This document shows positions 28,788 to 36,348 of a stretch of 64,000 nt of DNA, in pieces; positions within the stretch are counted from its first letter, which is position 1; every line of letters begins with the position of its first letter. Where the stretch lies: NCBI RefSeq assembly GCF_003182195.1, contig NZ_QGTM01000005.1, positions 62,001 through 126,000 of the forward strand, written 5' to 3'. The position numbers and the translations under genes were made by a program. Source of the stretch: Halomonas sp. A11-A (GTDB lineage Bacteria > Pseudomonadota > Gammaproteobacteria > Pseudomonadales > Halomonadaceae). The notes beneath the pieces were generated by a model, which saw nothing but the letters and a program-made list of their open reading frames with translations, made no database searches and had not been told where the DNA came from.

Positions 28788-30125
28788 TCACTTCTCCGCC
28801 ATTAGCGCCTCGATCTCGTCAATCCCTTTGGGCACGTCGGCGGTGAGTACTTCGTGGCCATCGGCCGTCACCGCCACATCATCCTCGATACGGATACCGA
28901 TGCCGCGGAAGCGCTCGGGAATATCCTCATCGGCGGGGATATAGAGGCCGGGCTCCACCGTCAGCACCATGCCCGGCGCCAGGGGGCGCGGCTCCCCCGC
29001 CTCGCGGTAGCTCCCCACGTCATGGACGTCGAGCCCCAGCCAGTGGGAGGTGGAGTGGAGGTAGAAGCGCCGGTAGCTCTCGTCATCGATGCGTGCCTGC
29101 ACCTCGCCCTCGAGCAGCCCCAGGCCGATCAGCCCCTCGGTGAGGCCCCGCACCACGCCCTCGTGGAGCTCGGCCAGGGTCACCCCGGGCGCGATCGCCG
29201 CCACGGCCCGCTCCTGAACCTCCAGCACCAGGGCATAGAGGGCGCGCTGGGCCTCGCTGAAGCGGCCGTTCACCGGGAAGGTGCGGGTGATGTCGCCGGC
29301 ATAGAGGTCGAACTCGGCGCCGGCGTCGATCAGCACCAAATCGCCGTCCCGCAGCGGGGCGCGGTTCTCGATGTAGTGCAGCACACAGGCATTGGCGCCG
29401 CCACCGACGATGCTGGCATAGGCCGGCCCGCTGCCGCCCTGCCAGCGGAACTCGTGCTCCAGCTCGGCCTGGAGGTGGTACTCGGCGAGCCCCGGGCGCG
29501 CCGTGCGCATGGCCCGCACATGGCCCCTGGCGGAGATCTCGGCGGCATGGCGCAGCAGCGCGAGCTCCGCCTCGCTCTTGATCAGCCGCGCCTCGTGGAG
29601 CAACGGCGCCACATCCGCTAGCGCCGTCGGGGGCGAGGCGCCCTGGCGCACCCTGGCGCTCAGGGCGCTGCGCACCTCCTCGGCGATGGCCATGGCCTCG
29701 GGGCTGTCCAGGGGCAGGTAGAGGGTGCGACGGCCGTCCAGCATCGTCTCGAGCCGCTCGTCGCGCTCGGCGTTCTCGAAGGCCTGGTCCACCGCGTGCT
29801 CGCGCACCGCCCCCTCGGCGCCCAGCCGGATGCCGGTCCAGGCCTCCATCAGCGGATTGCGATCCTGGCAGAAGAGCACGCTCTCGCCCTCGGGGCGCCC
29901 CGGCAACAGCACCAGCAGGGCATCGGGCTCCGGGAATCCCGTCAGGTAGTGGAAGTCGCTGTCCTGGCGGAAGGGAAACTCGCTGTCCCGGGAGCGGGTG
30001 ACCAGGGAGGCGCCGGGCAGCAGCACGGCGCTGTCGGCGGGCAGCGCCGCCATCAGGGCGCGGCGCCGTGCCAGGTACTCGTCGTTGGTGATGGGGGCGG
30101 GACGGGGCAGGATCTCGGGCAGCAT
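28788..30125 (-). CDS. pepP: Xaa-Pro aminopeptidase
   Basis: PepP removes N-terminal residues next to proline. The 445-residue enzyme has an N-terminal creatinase-like domain (about 15-150) and the C-terminal pita-bread metallopeptidase fold. The five metal ligands are visible: Asp in LVLIDAGAEFDLYAGDITRT (two Asp), His in HSTSHWLGLDVHDVG, and Glu in TVEPGLYIP and IGIRIEDDV. Length equals E. coli PepP (441). It lies between ygfB and ubiH, as in E. coli. Confidence 0.96.
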   Translation of the reverse strand: MLPEILPRPAPITNDEYLARRRALMAALPADSAVLLPGASLVTRSRDSEFPFRQDSDFHYLTGFPEPDALLVLLPGRPEGESVLFCQDRNPLMEAWTGIRLGAEGAVREHAVDQAFENAERDERLETMLDGRRTLYLPLDSPEAMAIAEEVRSALSARVRQGASPPTALADVAPLLHEARLIKSEAELALLRHAAEISARGHVRAMRTARPGLAEYHLQAELEHEFRWQGGSGPAYASIVGGGANACVLHYIENRAPLRDGDLVLIDAGAEFDLYAGDITRTFPVNGRFSEAQRALYALVLEVQERAVAAIAPGVTLAELHEGVVRGLTEGLIGLGLLEGEVQARIDDESYRRFYLHSTSHWLGLDVHDVGSYREAGEPRPLAPGMVLTVEPGLYIPADEDIPERFRGIGIRIEDDVAVTADGHEVLTADVPKGIDEIEALMAEK

Positions 30126-30175
30126 GGAGGCTCCTCTGGATGGGGATCGGCGTCTGGGCTCAGGCAGGCACAGGG

Positions 30176-30754
30176 TCAGTGGCGGGTGTCGTCCCCGGCA
30201 TCCTCGACCTGGGGCCTGCCGGGATGCTGCTCGGTGTAGAGCAGCATGGCGGCCATGCGGACATGCTCGGTGAGGGCGAAGAGGTCCCCCTCGTTCTCGG
30301 CGCTCTCCTCGAGCTCGACCTCCATGGCGGCCACGGCGGCCAGGTCGTCGAGGGCTTCGCGCAGGGCAGGCGACCAGGCCTCGCGGGGGCCGTCACCGGC
30401 GTCCCTGACCACCTCCAGGAAGCCCAGGGTCCACTCCTGGAGCCCCCGGGCACGCTCGGCCAGGGAGAAGAGGTCGTCGGGCAGCAGCGGCTCGAAGCCG
30501 AGCTCGCTGCCGGCCAGGGCGTCGAGGGTCTGGCGCCGCCAGCCGAGGAAGCGTTCGGCACTGGGCTCGTCGCGGGGCTGCTCGACGCCCAGTGCCAGGC
30601 AGACCTCCTCGAGCCAGGCCTCTGCGGAAAGATCGTGCATGGCCAGACCAGCACACAGGCGGCCATCCAGGAAGGCCGGCGACTGCATGCTGCCGTGGAG
30701 CAGAAAGAGGTCGGCGATGGTGGAGAAGTCCTGGCGTTCGTTGATCAGTGACAT
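30176..30754 (-). CDS. ygfB: UPF0149 family protein YgfB
   Basis: A 192-residue YgfB/YecA-type protein, the same length as E. coli YgfB. It begins MSLINERQDFSTIADLFLLH and has GRLCAGLAMHDLSAEAWLEE, LLPDDLFSLAERARGLQEW and LAAVAAMEVELEESAENEGD. It lacks the SEC-C zinc tail of YecA. In Pseudomonas YgfB modulates expression of a peptidoglycan amidase and so beta-lactam susceptibility; whether that holds here is unknown. The long upstream open frame is rejected because the family starts here. Divergent from zapA. Confidence 0.93.
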   Translation of the reverse strand: MSLINERQDFSTIADLFLLHGSMQSPAFLDGRLCAGLAMHDLSAEAWLEEVCLALGVEQPRDEPSAERFLGWRRQTLDALAGSELGFEPLLPDDLFSLAERARGLQEWTLGFLEVVRDAGDGPREAWSPALREALDDLAAVAAMEVELEESAENEGDLFALTEHVRMAAMLLYTEQHPGRPQVEDAGDDTRH

Positions 30755-30778
30755 GAGAAGATCCGTGACGGGTGCGGG

Positions 30779-30837
30779 TAAGAGAGAGCCTCGCCGGGGG
30801 CGGCGCGTTGACCGCCCCGGAAGGGCTCTCTTATAGT
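30779..30837 (+). promoter_or_regulatory. zapA promoter inside an extended inverted repeat
   Basis: TTGACC (30808-30813), 18 bp, TATAGT (30832-30837) is a strong sigma-70 match for zapA. TAAGAGAGAGCC (30779-30790) pairs with GGCTCTCTTA (30824-30833), and an inner CCGGGGGCGG pairs with CCGCCCCGG, so the promoter lies within a long imperfect dyad. The dyad may serve both divergent genes. Confidence 0.65.
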
Positions 30838-30929
30838 GAGGTCCGAAACCTTTCCTGCCATGGATGTTAACGCATCGGGCCACCGGGGCGCGCGGCAGCT
30901 CTCCCGGCAGGCCGACCCGGAGCCTTCCG

Positions 30930-31229
30930 ATGACCGACGCCTCGCGTCCGACCACCGAGATCACCCTGCTGGGGCGCAGCTACATCATTGCCTGCCCGCC
31001 CGACGAGCAGGACAAGCTGGAGCGCGCCGCCCGCTACCTGGACCGCGCCATGGGCGGCATCCACGCCCAGAACAAGCTGCTGGGCACCGAGCGGATCGCC
31101 ATCATGGCGGCTCTCAACATCGCCAACGAACTCCTCGAGGCACTGGATACCCAGCGCGCCAGCGAGCGTCACCTGGACACCCTGAGTGCCCGCCTGGAGC
31201 GCGCCCTGGCCGATGCCCCCCAGCGCTGA
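30930..31229 (+). CDS. zapA: Cell division protein ZapA
   Basis: ZapA cross-links FtsZ filaments in the Z-ring. The 99-residue protein has the N-terminal globular part TEITLLGRSYIIACPPDEQD, a middle YLDRAMGGIHAQNKLLGTER and a C-terminal coiled coil (IAIMAALNIANELLEALDTQ). An ATG with GGAG upstream is chosen over an earlier in-frame ATG at 30864. It is followed by the 6S RNA gene and fthF, the conserved zapA-ssrS-ygfA order. Confidence 0.95.
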   Translation: MTDASRPTTEITLLGRSYIIACPPDEQDKLERAARYLDRAMGGIHAQNKLLGTERIAIMAALNIANELLEALDTQRASERHLDTLSARLERALADAPQR

Positions 31230-31248
31230 GCGCCCGCTGCAGAATCCG

Positions 31249-31277
31249 TTGGCCACTCCCGGTGGCTCTGGTAGGAT
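31249..31277 (+). promoter_or_regulatory. 6S RNA promoter
   Basis: TTGGCC (31249-31254), 17 bp, TAGGAT (31272-31277). The expected start near 31284 coincides with the first base of the predicted 6S closing stem. Confidence 0.65.
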
Positions 31278-31283
31278 GAAGGT

Positions 31284-31465
31284 GTTCCCTGGGGTGTTTG
31301 CCAGTCGTTATCGTCCCTCGAGCCTATGCGCAGTACCCAGGGGGCCATATGCTAGCCGGACCCGTGTGCATGTCCGTGCGTCGGAAAGCCTGACGGTTCG
31401 GCTGCGGCCACCCACCTTGAACCACTGGGTTCAAGGGCCAGAACGACAGCGGCACTCTGGGGAAC
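31284..31465 (+). ncRNA. ssrS: 6S RNA
   Basis: 6S RNA mimics an open promoter and holds sigma-70 RNA polymerase in stationary phase. The ends pair as GTTCCC...GGGGAAC to form the closing stem. The hallmark hairpin CTTGAACC-ACT-GGGTTCAAG is at about 31417-31436, preceded by CACC as in E. coli. Length is about 182 nt, compared with 183 in E. coli. It lies between zapA and fthF, the conserved ssrS location. The 3' end is set by the stem and may be a few bases off. Confidence 0.9.
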
Positions 31466-31475
31466 CTCGTCTGCC

Positions 31476-32120
31476 ATGACCCACCTCATGACGACACCAG
31501 CCGCACCCCTTCTTCTCGAATCCTTCGACGGTTCTCGCCAGGCCCTACGCCGCGAGCTGCGTCGTCGTCGTCGTGCCCTGCCCCCAGCGCAGCGCCAGGC
31601 CGCCAGCCAACGCCTGTGCCGCCTGCTGCGCCGGCTGCCGGAGGTCCAGCGCGCCCGGCGGGTCGCCCTCTACCTGCCCAACGACGGCGAGATCGACCCC
31701 ACGCCGCTGATCGGCTGGCTGCGCCGCCGCGGCGCCCGCGTCCACCTGCCGGTGCTGCGTCCACTCTCGCGCAACCGGCTGTGGTTCGTGCACTACCACC
31801 CCGACACCCCCATGGCGACCAATCGCTACGGCATCCCGGAGCCCGAGACCCGCCATGGCGCGCATCGCGCCCGGCGCCTGCCCGCCTGGGCCCTGGACCT
31901 GATCCTGCTGCCGCTGGTGGGCTTCGACGAGGAGGGGCAGCGCATGGGCATGGGCGGCGGCTTCTACGACCGCAGCCTAGCTTTCACCCGCCGCCCCGGC
32001 CCGCGGCCAAGGCTGATCGGCCTGGCCCACGAGTGTCAGCGGGTCGCCTCCCTGCCGGTGGAGCCCTGGGACGTGCCACTGGACGCCATTGTCAGCGACG
32101 CTCGGGTCATTCGGCCCTGA
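31476..32120 (+). CDS. fthF: 5-formyltetrahydrofolate cyclo-ligase
   Basis: Converts 5-formyl- to 5,10-methenyl-tetrahydrofolate with ATP. The 214-residue protein has the basic N-terminal RQALRRELRRRRRALPPAQR, the substrate region YLPNDGEIDPTPLIGWLRRR, and the nucleotide motif LPLVGFDEEGQRMGMGGGFYDR (core GMGGGFYDR). It follows 6S RNA by about 10 bp, and in E. coli ygfA is processed from the same transcript. A very long perfect inverted repeat follows the stop. Confidence 0.94.
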   Translation: MTHLMTTPAAPLLLESFDGSRQALRRELRRRRRALPPAQRQAASQRLCRLLRRLPEVQRARRVALYLPNDGEIDPTPLIGWLRRRGARVHLPVLRPLSRNRLWFVHYHPDTPMATNRYGIPEPETRHGAHRARRLPAWALDLILLPLVGFDEEGQRMGMGGGFYDRSLAFTRRPGPRPRLIGLAHECQRVASLPVEPWDVPLDAIVSDARVIRP

Positions 32121-32133
32121 CACCCGCTCCCCC

Positions 32134-32185
32134 AGCGACAGCGAACGGGGCGATGCCTCTCGGCATCGCCCCGTTCGCTGTCGCT
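32134..32185. repeat. Perfect 24-bp inverted repeat, 4-base loop
   Basis: The left arm 32134-32157 begins AGCGACAGCG and ends CGATGCC. The right arm 32162-32185 is its exact reverse complement, and the loop is TCTC. It lies 13 bp after fthF and 35 bp after the end of the convergent mini-protein gene, so it is probably a bidirectional terminator. It is far longer than the other terminators here and lacks a clear T-tract on either strand, so another role is possible. Confidence 0.8.
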
Positions 32186-32220
32186 CTCTGGTCATGGCGC
32201 TGTCGACCGCCTCACCGAAC

Positions 32221-32316
32221 TCAGCTACCCGCGAGCGCCTGGGCATAGCCGGTCGCCACGAGGCCGATACCGAACAGCAGCACCAGTGCCATGACCAGAT
32301 CGGGCTTGCGCTTCAT
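32221..32316 (-). CDS. 31-residue single-helix membrane peptide
   Basis: A short ORF encoding a basic start (MKRKPD), one hydrophobic helix (LVMALVLLFGIGLVATGYA) and a short tail QALAGS. It has a GGAG ribosome-binding site six bases before this ATG (a second ATG sits one codon earlier) and a good promoter upstream, and an inverted repeat follows its stop. I do not recognise a named family; similar KRKPDLV-type mini-proteins may occur in relatives, but this is unchecked. It probably sits in the inner membrane. Confidence 0.7.
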   Translation of the reverse strand: MKRKPDLVMALVLLFGIGLVATGYAQALAGS

Positions 32317-32347
32317 CATCGACTCCGTAGGGGGGGCACTGGGCGTG

Positions 32348-32376
32348 ACTATAGGACCATCCGGCCTTCACGACAA
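32348..32376 (-). promoter_or_regulatory. Sigma-70 promoter of the 31-residue peptide gene
   Basis: On the minus strand TTGTCG (32376-32371), 17 bp, TATAGT (32353-32348), four and five of six matches. Transcription should start near 32341, about 25 bases before the start codon. The remaining region to ilvA (32377-32463) shows nothing further. Confidence 0.65.
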
Positions 32377-32463
32377 CCACCTCAACCCAATGCTTACAGA
32401 TTGAAACACCCGGCTGCCGTGACACAGGGCACGAGTCAGCGCTTACCCCGCCGGGACACCCGG

Positions 32464-33978
32464 TCAGGCCATGAACAGCCGGTAGGCGGCGTTGTCCGTC
32501 TCCTTCCAGTAGCGGTAGCCGATCTCGTCGAAATGCTCCTTCACGTGGGTGCGGTCACCGTTGGGGATCTGCATGCCGACCAGCACCCGGCCGTAGGCGG
32601 CGCCATGGTTGCGGTAGTGGAACAGCGAGATGTTCCAGTCGTGGGGCAGGTGGGTCAGGAAGTTCATCAGCGCGCCCGGGCGCTCCGGGAACTCGAAGCG
32701 GTAGACCTCCTCGTCGAAGTGCTCGCGGGGCCGGCCGCCGCCCAGGTGGCGGATATGCAGCTTGGCCAGCTCGTTGTCGGTGAGGTCCTCCACCGGGTAG
32801 CCCGCCTCCCGCAGGCGGTCGATCACCGCCTGGCGATCCTCGCCGCCCGGCTTGACCTGGACGCCGACGAAGATATGGGCGTTCTCGGGGTCCGCGTAGC
32901 GGTAGTTGAACTCGGTGACCATGCGCTTGCCGATGGTCTTGCAGAACTTCTTGAAGCTGCCCGGCTGCTCGGGAATGGTCACCGCGAGGATCGCCTCGCG
33001 CTGCTCGCCCAGTTCGGTGCGCTCGGCGATATGCTGCAGGCGGTCGAAGTTGGTGTTGGCGCCGGAGTTGATGCACAGCAGGGTCTGCCCTTCGGCGCCA
33101 CTCTGCTGGATGTACTTCTTGAGACCCGCCAGGGACAGGGCGCCGGAGGTCTCCGAGACCGCCCGGGTATCCTCGAAGATGTCCTTCACCGCGGCACACA
33201 TTTCGTCGGTGTTAACGGTGATAACCTCGTCGATCAGGTCACGGACGATGGAGAAGGGCACCTTGCCGATCTGCGCCACGGCCACCCCCTCGGCGAAGAC
33301 GCCGACCTGCCCCAGGGTCACTCGCCGCCCGGCCTCCATGGCCGCCTTCAGGCAGGCGCTGTCCTCGGCCTCGACGCCGATCACCTTGATGTCCGGGCGC
33401 AGGTACTTCACGTAGGCGGCCACCCCGGCGATCAGACCGCCGCCACCCACCGGCACGAAGATGGCGTCTAGGCGGCCCGCGTGCTGACGCAGGATCTCCA
33501 CGGCCACGGTGCCCTGGCCGGCGATCACGTCGATATCGTCGAAGGGCGGGATATAGGTGTAGCCGTGCTCCTTGATCAGCTCCTGGGCGTGCTCGGCAGC
33601 CGCGGCGAAGGCATCGCCCTTGAGCACCACCTTGGCCCCGCGGGCGCGCACCGCCTGGACCTTGATCTCCGGCGTGATGCGCGGCATCACGATCACCGCC
33701 TTGACGCCCATCAGCTTGGCGGCCATGGCCAGGCCCTGGGCATGATTGCCGGCGGACGCCGCGATCACGCCCCTGGCCTTCTGGGCCTCGCTGAGCTGGG
33801 CCATCTTGTTGTAGGCGCCGCGAATCTTGAAGGAATAGACCGGCTGGAGGTCCTCGCGCTTGATCAGAATGGTGTTGTTGAAGCGACGGGAGAGGAAGGG
33901 TGCCGGGGAGATCGGCGTTTCCCGGGCGGCTTCGTAGACCCGGGCCTGGAGAATCTTCTTGACGGTAGCTTCGAGCAT
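32464..33978 (-). CDS. ilvA: Threonine ammonia-lyase, biosynthetic
   Basis: IlvA deaminates threonine to 2-oxobutyrate, the first step to isoleucine. The 504-residue PLP enzyme has the lysine motif YSFKIRGAYNKM (about 48-59), SAGNHAQG, the phosphate loop VGGGGLIAGVAAY, and two ACT-like regulatory domains (about 330-500) for isoleucine and valine. The ATG giving MLEATVKKILQARV matches the family (E. coli 514). A much longer upstream open frame is not used. No T-box or obvious branched-chain leader peptide was found in the 353 bp upstream. Confidence 0.95.
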   Translation of the reverse strand: MLEATVKKILQARVYEAARETPISPAPFLSRRFNNTILIKREDLQPVYSFKIRGAYNKMAQLSEAQKARGVIAASAGNHAQGLAMAAKLMGVKAVIVMPRITPEIKVQAVRARGAKVVLKGDAFAAAAEHAQELIKEHGYTYIPPFDDIDVIAGQGTVAVEILRQHAGRLDAIFVPVGGGGLIAGVAAYVKYLRPDIKVIGVEAEDSACLKAAMEAGRRVTLGQVGVFAEGVAVAQIGKVPFSIVRDLIDEVITVNTDEMCAAVKDIFEDTRAVSETSGALSLAGLKKYIQQSGAEGQTLLCINSGANTNFDRLQHIAERTELGEQREAILAVTIPEQPGSFKKFCKTIGKRMVTEFNYRYADPENAHIFVGVQVKPGGEDRQAVIDRLREAGYPVEDLTDNELAKLHIRHLGGGRPREHFDEEVYRFEFPERPGALMNFLTHLPHDWNISLFHYRNHGAAYGRVLVGMQIPNGDRTHVKEHFDEIGYRYWKETDNAAYRLFMA

Positions 33979-34331
33979 CCTGATATCCCAGAGGCGTGAC
34001 GCGGGGCGCCAGACGGTTGCTGCACTGCAGAGAACCCCTATTGGTAGCATCCCGGCCGGCCTGGCGTCCAGCGGCTGCCATCGGGAGGACAGCGCGCAGC
34101 AGCGCTCAAGGCTGTTCCGGCGACAGGCCTTCGAGGGGGCGCTATGAATACGTCCCTGTAGGCTACCTCGGCCATCCCTGGTCCTCGGACCCCCTCTCCG
34201 ACCTGTCCCCGGCGCCTTTCGCTCGTGCAGTGTTTTGCCCTCATCGGCAGACGGGCCTCGCTGGCCTATAATGGCGCCCGACTTCCCGCCCATCCATTCC
34301 GCCGATTCACCCCACCCAAGGAGAGCGACCC
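33979..34331. other. 353-bp divergent ilvA/rpiA intergenic region
   Basis: It holds the rpiA promoter near its right end (see 34244-34272). On the ilvA side no convincing promoter, attenuator hairpin with U-tract, or leader peptide rich in Ile/Val/Leu codons was found on the minus strand. An open minus-strand frame continues through it from ilvA, but with no start signal. Confidence 0.5.
34244..34272 (+). promoter_or_regulatory. Sigma-70 promoter of rpiA
   Basis: TCGGCA (34244-34249), 17 bp, and a perfect consensus -10 TATAAT (34267-34272). Transcription should start near 34279, about 50 bp before the ATG, which has AAGGAGAG seven bases upstream. Confidence 0.75.
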
Positions 34332-35021
34332 ATGACCCAGGCCGGCCTGACCCAGGATCAGCTGAAGGACGCCGTGGCCGCGGCCGCCATCGACGAGATC
34401 AAGCCCTGGCTTTCGCGCAGCACCGTGCTCGGCATCGGCACCGGCTCCACCGCCAACCTGTTCATCGACCGGCTGGCCGCCCTGCGCGACGACTTCAAGG
34501 GCGCCGTGGCGAGCTCCGAGGCCAGCGCCGAGCGCCTGCGCGGCCACGGCATCGAGGTGTTCGAGCTCAACAGCGTCGGCACCGTGCCCTTCTACATCGA
34601 CGGTGCCGACGAAGTGAACGCTCACCTGCACATGATCAAGGGCGGCGGCGCGGCCCTGACCCGGGAGAAGATCGTCGCCGCCTGCGCGGAGAGGTTCATC
34701 TGCATCGCCGATGCCTCCAAGAAGGTCGAGCGGCTGGGCGAGTTCCCGCTGCCGGTGGAGGTGATTCCCATGGCGCGCTCCTACGTGGCCCGGGAGCTGG
34801 TCAAGCTGGGCGCCGATCCGGTCTATCGCGAGGGGGTGGTCACCGACAACGGCAACCAGATCATCGACTGCTTCGAGTTCATGATCGACGACCCGGTGGC
34901 CATGGAGGCCAGGATCAACGCCATCGTCGGCGTGGTCACCAACGGCCTGTTCGCCGCCCGCGGCGCCGACGTGCTGCTGCTGGGAACCGAGCACGGCGTG
35001 GAGCGACTGACCCCCGCCTGA
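34332..35021 (+). CDS. rpiA: Ribose-5-phosphate isomerase A
   Basis: RpiA interconverts ribose-5- and ribulose-5-phosphate. The 229-residue protein has [15 protein letters not shown] (about 36-50), [27 protein letters not shown] given here in two parts as [10 protein letters not shown] and [11 protein letters not shown] (catalytic Asp and Glu), and [11 protein letters not shown]. Length is close to E. coli (219). It is a single gene behind a strong promoter and converges on waaA with 25 bp between. Confidence 0.96.
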   Translation: MTQAGLTQDQLKDAVAAAAIDEIKPWLSRSTVLGIGTGSTANLFIDRLAALRDDFKGAVASSEASAERLRGHGIEVFELNSVGTVPFYIDGADEVNAHLHMIKGGGAALTREKIVAACAERFICIADASKKVERLGEFPLPVEVIPMARSYVARELVKLGADPVYREGVVTDNGNQIIDCFEFMIDDPVAMEARINAIVGVVTNGLFAARGADVLLLGTEHGVERLTPA

Positions 35022-35046
35022 CCTGCCCCGACGGCGAAGCGAGCCC

Positions 35047-36348
35047 TCACTTCGTCGGCAGCAGCCGCGCCAGGCCCTCGAGGGTGCGCGCCAGCGCCCC
35101 GCGGTTGGCCGCCACCACGGCGCGGCCCGCCTCGCCGAGCCGGCGCCGCTCGGCGGGGTCGGCGAAGAGCGCCGCCAGGGCGGCGGCCAGCGCCGCCTCA
35201 TCGGCCGCCTCTACCAGGGCCTCGGCCTCGCGCAGCACCTCGGCCACCTCCGCGAAGTTGGCAAGCGCAGGCCCCGTGAGCACCGGCACGCCGAGGGCGG
35301 CCGGCTCCAGCAGGTTGTGCCCCCCGACCGGCACCAGGCTGCCCCCCACGAAGGCGAGATCCGCCGCGCCATAGAACGCCAGCAGCTCCCCCATGGTGTC
35401 GCCCAGGTAAACGGCCGAGGTGGCCGTGGGCCACTCGTCCCGGGAGCGGCGCGCCGCGGGCATGCCCGCCTGCTCGCAGAGCGCCGCCACGCCATCGAAG
35501 CGCTGGGGATGGCGCGGCACCAGCACCAGCAGCGCCTCGGGAAGAACCTCGCGGAGTCGCGCATGGGCGGCCAGCAGCACCGTCTCCTCCCCCTCGTGGG
35601 TGGAACCGGCCACCCACATCGGGCGCTCACCGAACCGGGTGCGCAAGCGCTCACTCACCTCGAGAGCCTTGTCATCGAGGGCGATATCGAACTTTAGCGA
35701 GCCCACTACCGTCGTGCGCGCCTCGGCCATGCCCAGCTCGAAAAAGCGTTCGGCATCGGCTCTCGACTTGGCCGCCAGCCAGTCGACGCAGGCCAGCGCC
35801 TCGCGCATCAGGGGGCGCAGGCGGCGGTAGCCGCGGAAGGCCCTGGGCGAGAGCCGGCCATTGACCACCGTCACCGGCACCCCCTGGCGCCGGCAGGCAG
35901 CCAGCAGGTTGGGCCACAGCTCGGTCTCGAAGAAGAGCGCCAGCGCCGGCCGCAGCCGGGTGACGAAGCGCGCCGCGGCGCCGGGAAAGTCCAGCGGCAC
36001 GAAGCGGTGGACGAGGCGGTCGTCGTCGCGGGCCGCCGCCAGGGCCCGGGCGCGCTCGGCGCCGGTGGCGGTCATGGTGGTGAGGGTCAGGCGATGCCCG
36101 GGGTAGCGCGAGAGCAGCGCCTCGATCAGCGGGCGGGCCGCCAGCACCTCGCCCACGGAGGCACAGTGCAGCCACAGCATGGGCTCGCCGGGCGGCGTCT
36201 CGGGAATGCGCCCCAGGCGCAGGGCCCGGGGACTCTCGCCGCCCTCCCCGCGGGCGTCAGTGAGCGCATGCTCACGGCGGATGCGCCGCCAGATCAGCGG
36301 TGACAGCAGATGCAGCGCCGCCGAGTAGAGGGCCCGGGGCCAGCCCAT
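35047..36348 (-). CDS. waaA: 3-deoxy-D-manno-octulosonic acid transferase
   Basis: WaaA adds Kdo to lipid IVA at the inner membrane. The 433-residue GT30 enzyme has an N-terminal anchor (about 5-20), the acceptor-side motif LWLHCASVGEVLAARPLIEA with catalytic Glu (about 58-77), FFETELWPNLL, GSLKFDI, and the C-terminal donor site GGSLVPVGGHNLLEPAALGV (about 335-354). Its ATG overlaps the hldE stop in TGATG, so translation is coupled. Whether it adds one or two Kdo cannot be told, but kdkA nearby suggests a mono-Kdo, phosphorylated core. Confidence 0.95.
   Translation of the reverse strand: MGWPRALYSAALHLLSPLIWRRIRREHALTDARGEGGESPRALRLGRIPETPPGEPMLWLHCASVGEVLAARPLIEALLSRYPGHRLTLTTMTATGAERARALAAARDDDRLVHRFVPLDFPGAAARFVTRLRPALALFFETELWPNLLAACRRQGVPVTVVNGRLSPRAFRGYRRLRPLMREALACVDWLAAKSRADAERFFELGMAEARTTVVGSLKFDIALDDKALEVSERLRTRFGERPMWVAGSTHEGEETVLLAAHARLREVLPEALLVLVPRHPQRFDGVAALCEQAGMPAARRSRDEWPTATSAVYLGDTMGELLAFYGAADLAFVGGSLVPVGGHNLLEPAALGVPVLTGPALANFAEVAEVLREAEALVEAADEAALAAALAALFADPAERRRLGEAGRAVVAANRGALARTLEGLARLLPTK

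Noticed and set aside
33979..34293. 105-codon N-terminal extension of ilvA
   Set aside because: Low-complexity Arg/Gly/Ser-rich, no homology to IlvA N-termini, which start at the downstream ATG.
33979..34331. Attenuator or T-box leader before ilvA
   Set aside because: No leader peptide with branched-chain codons, no terminator with U-tract and no T-box sequence found.
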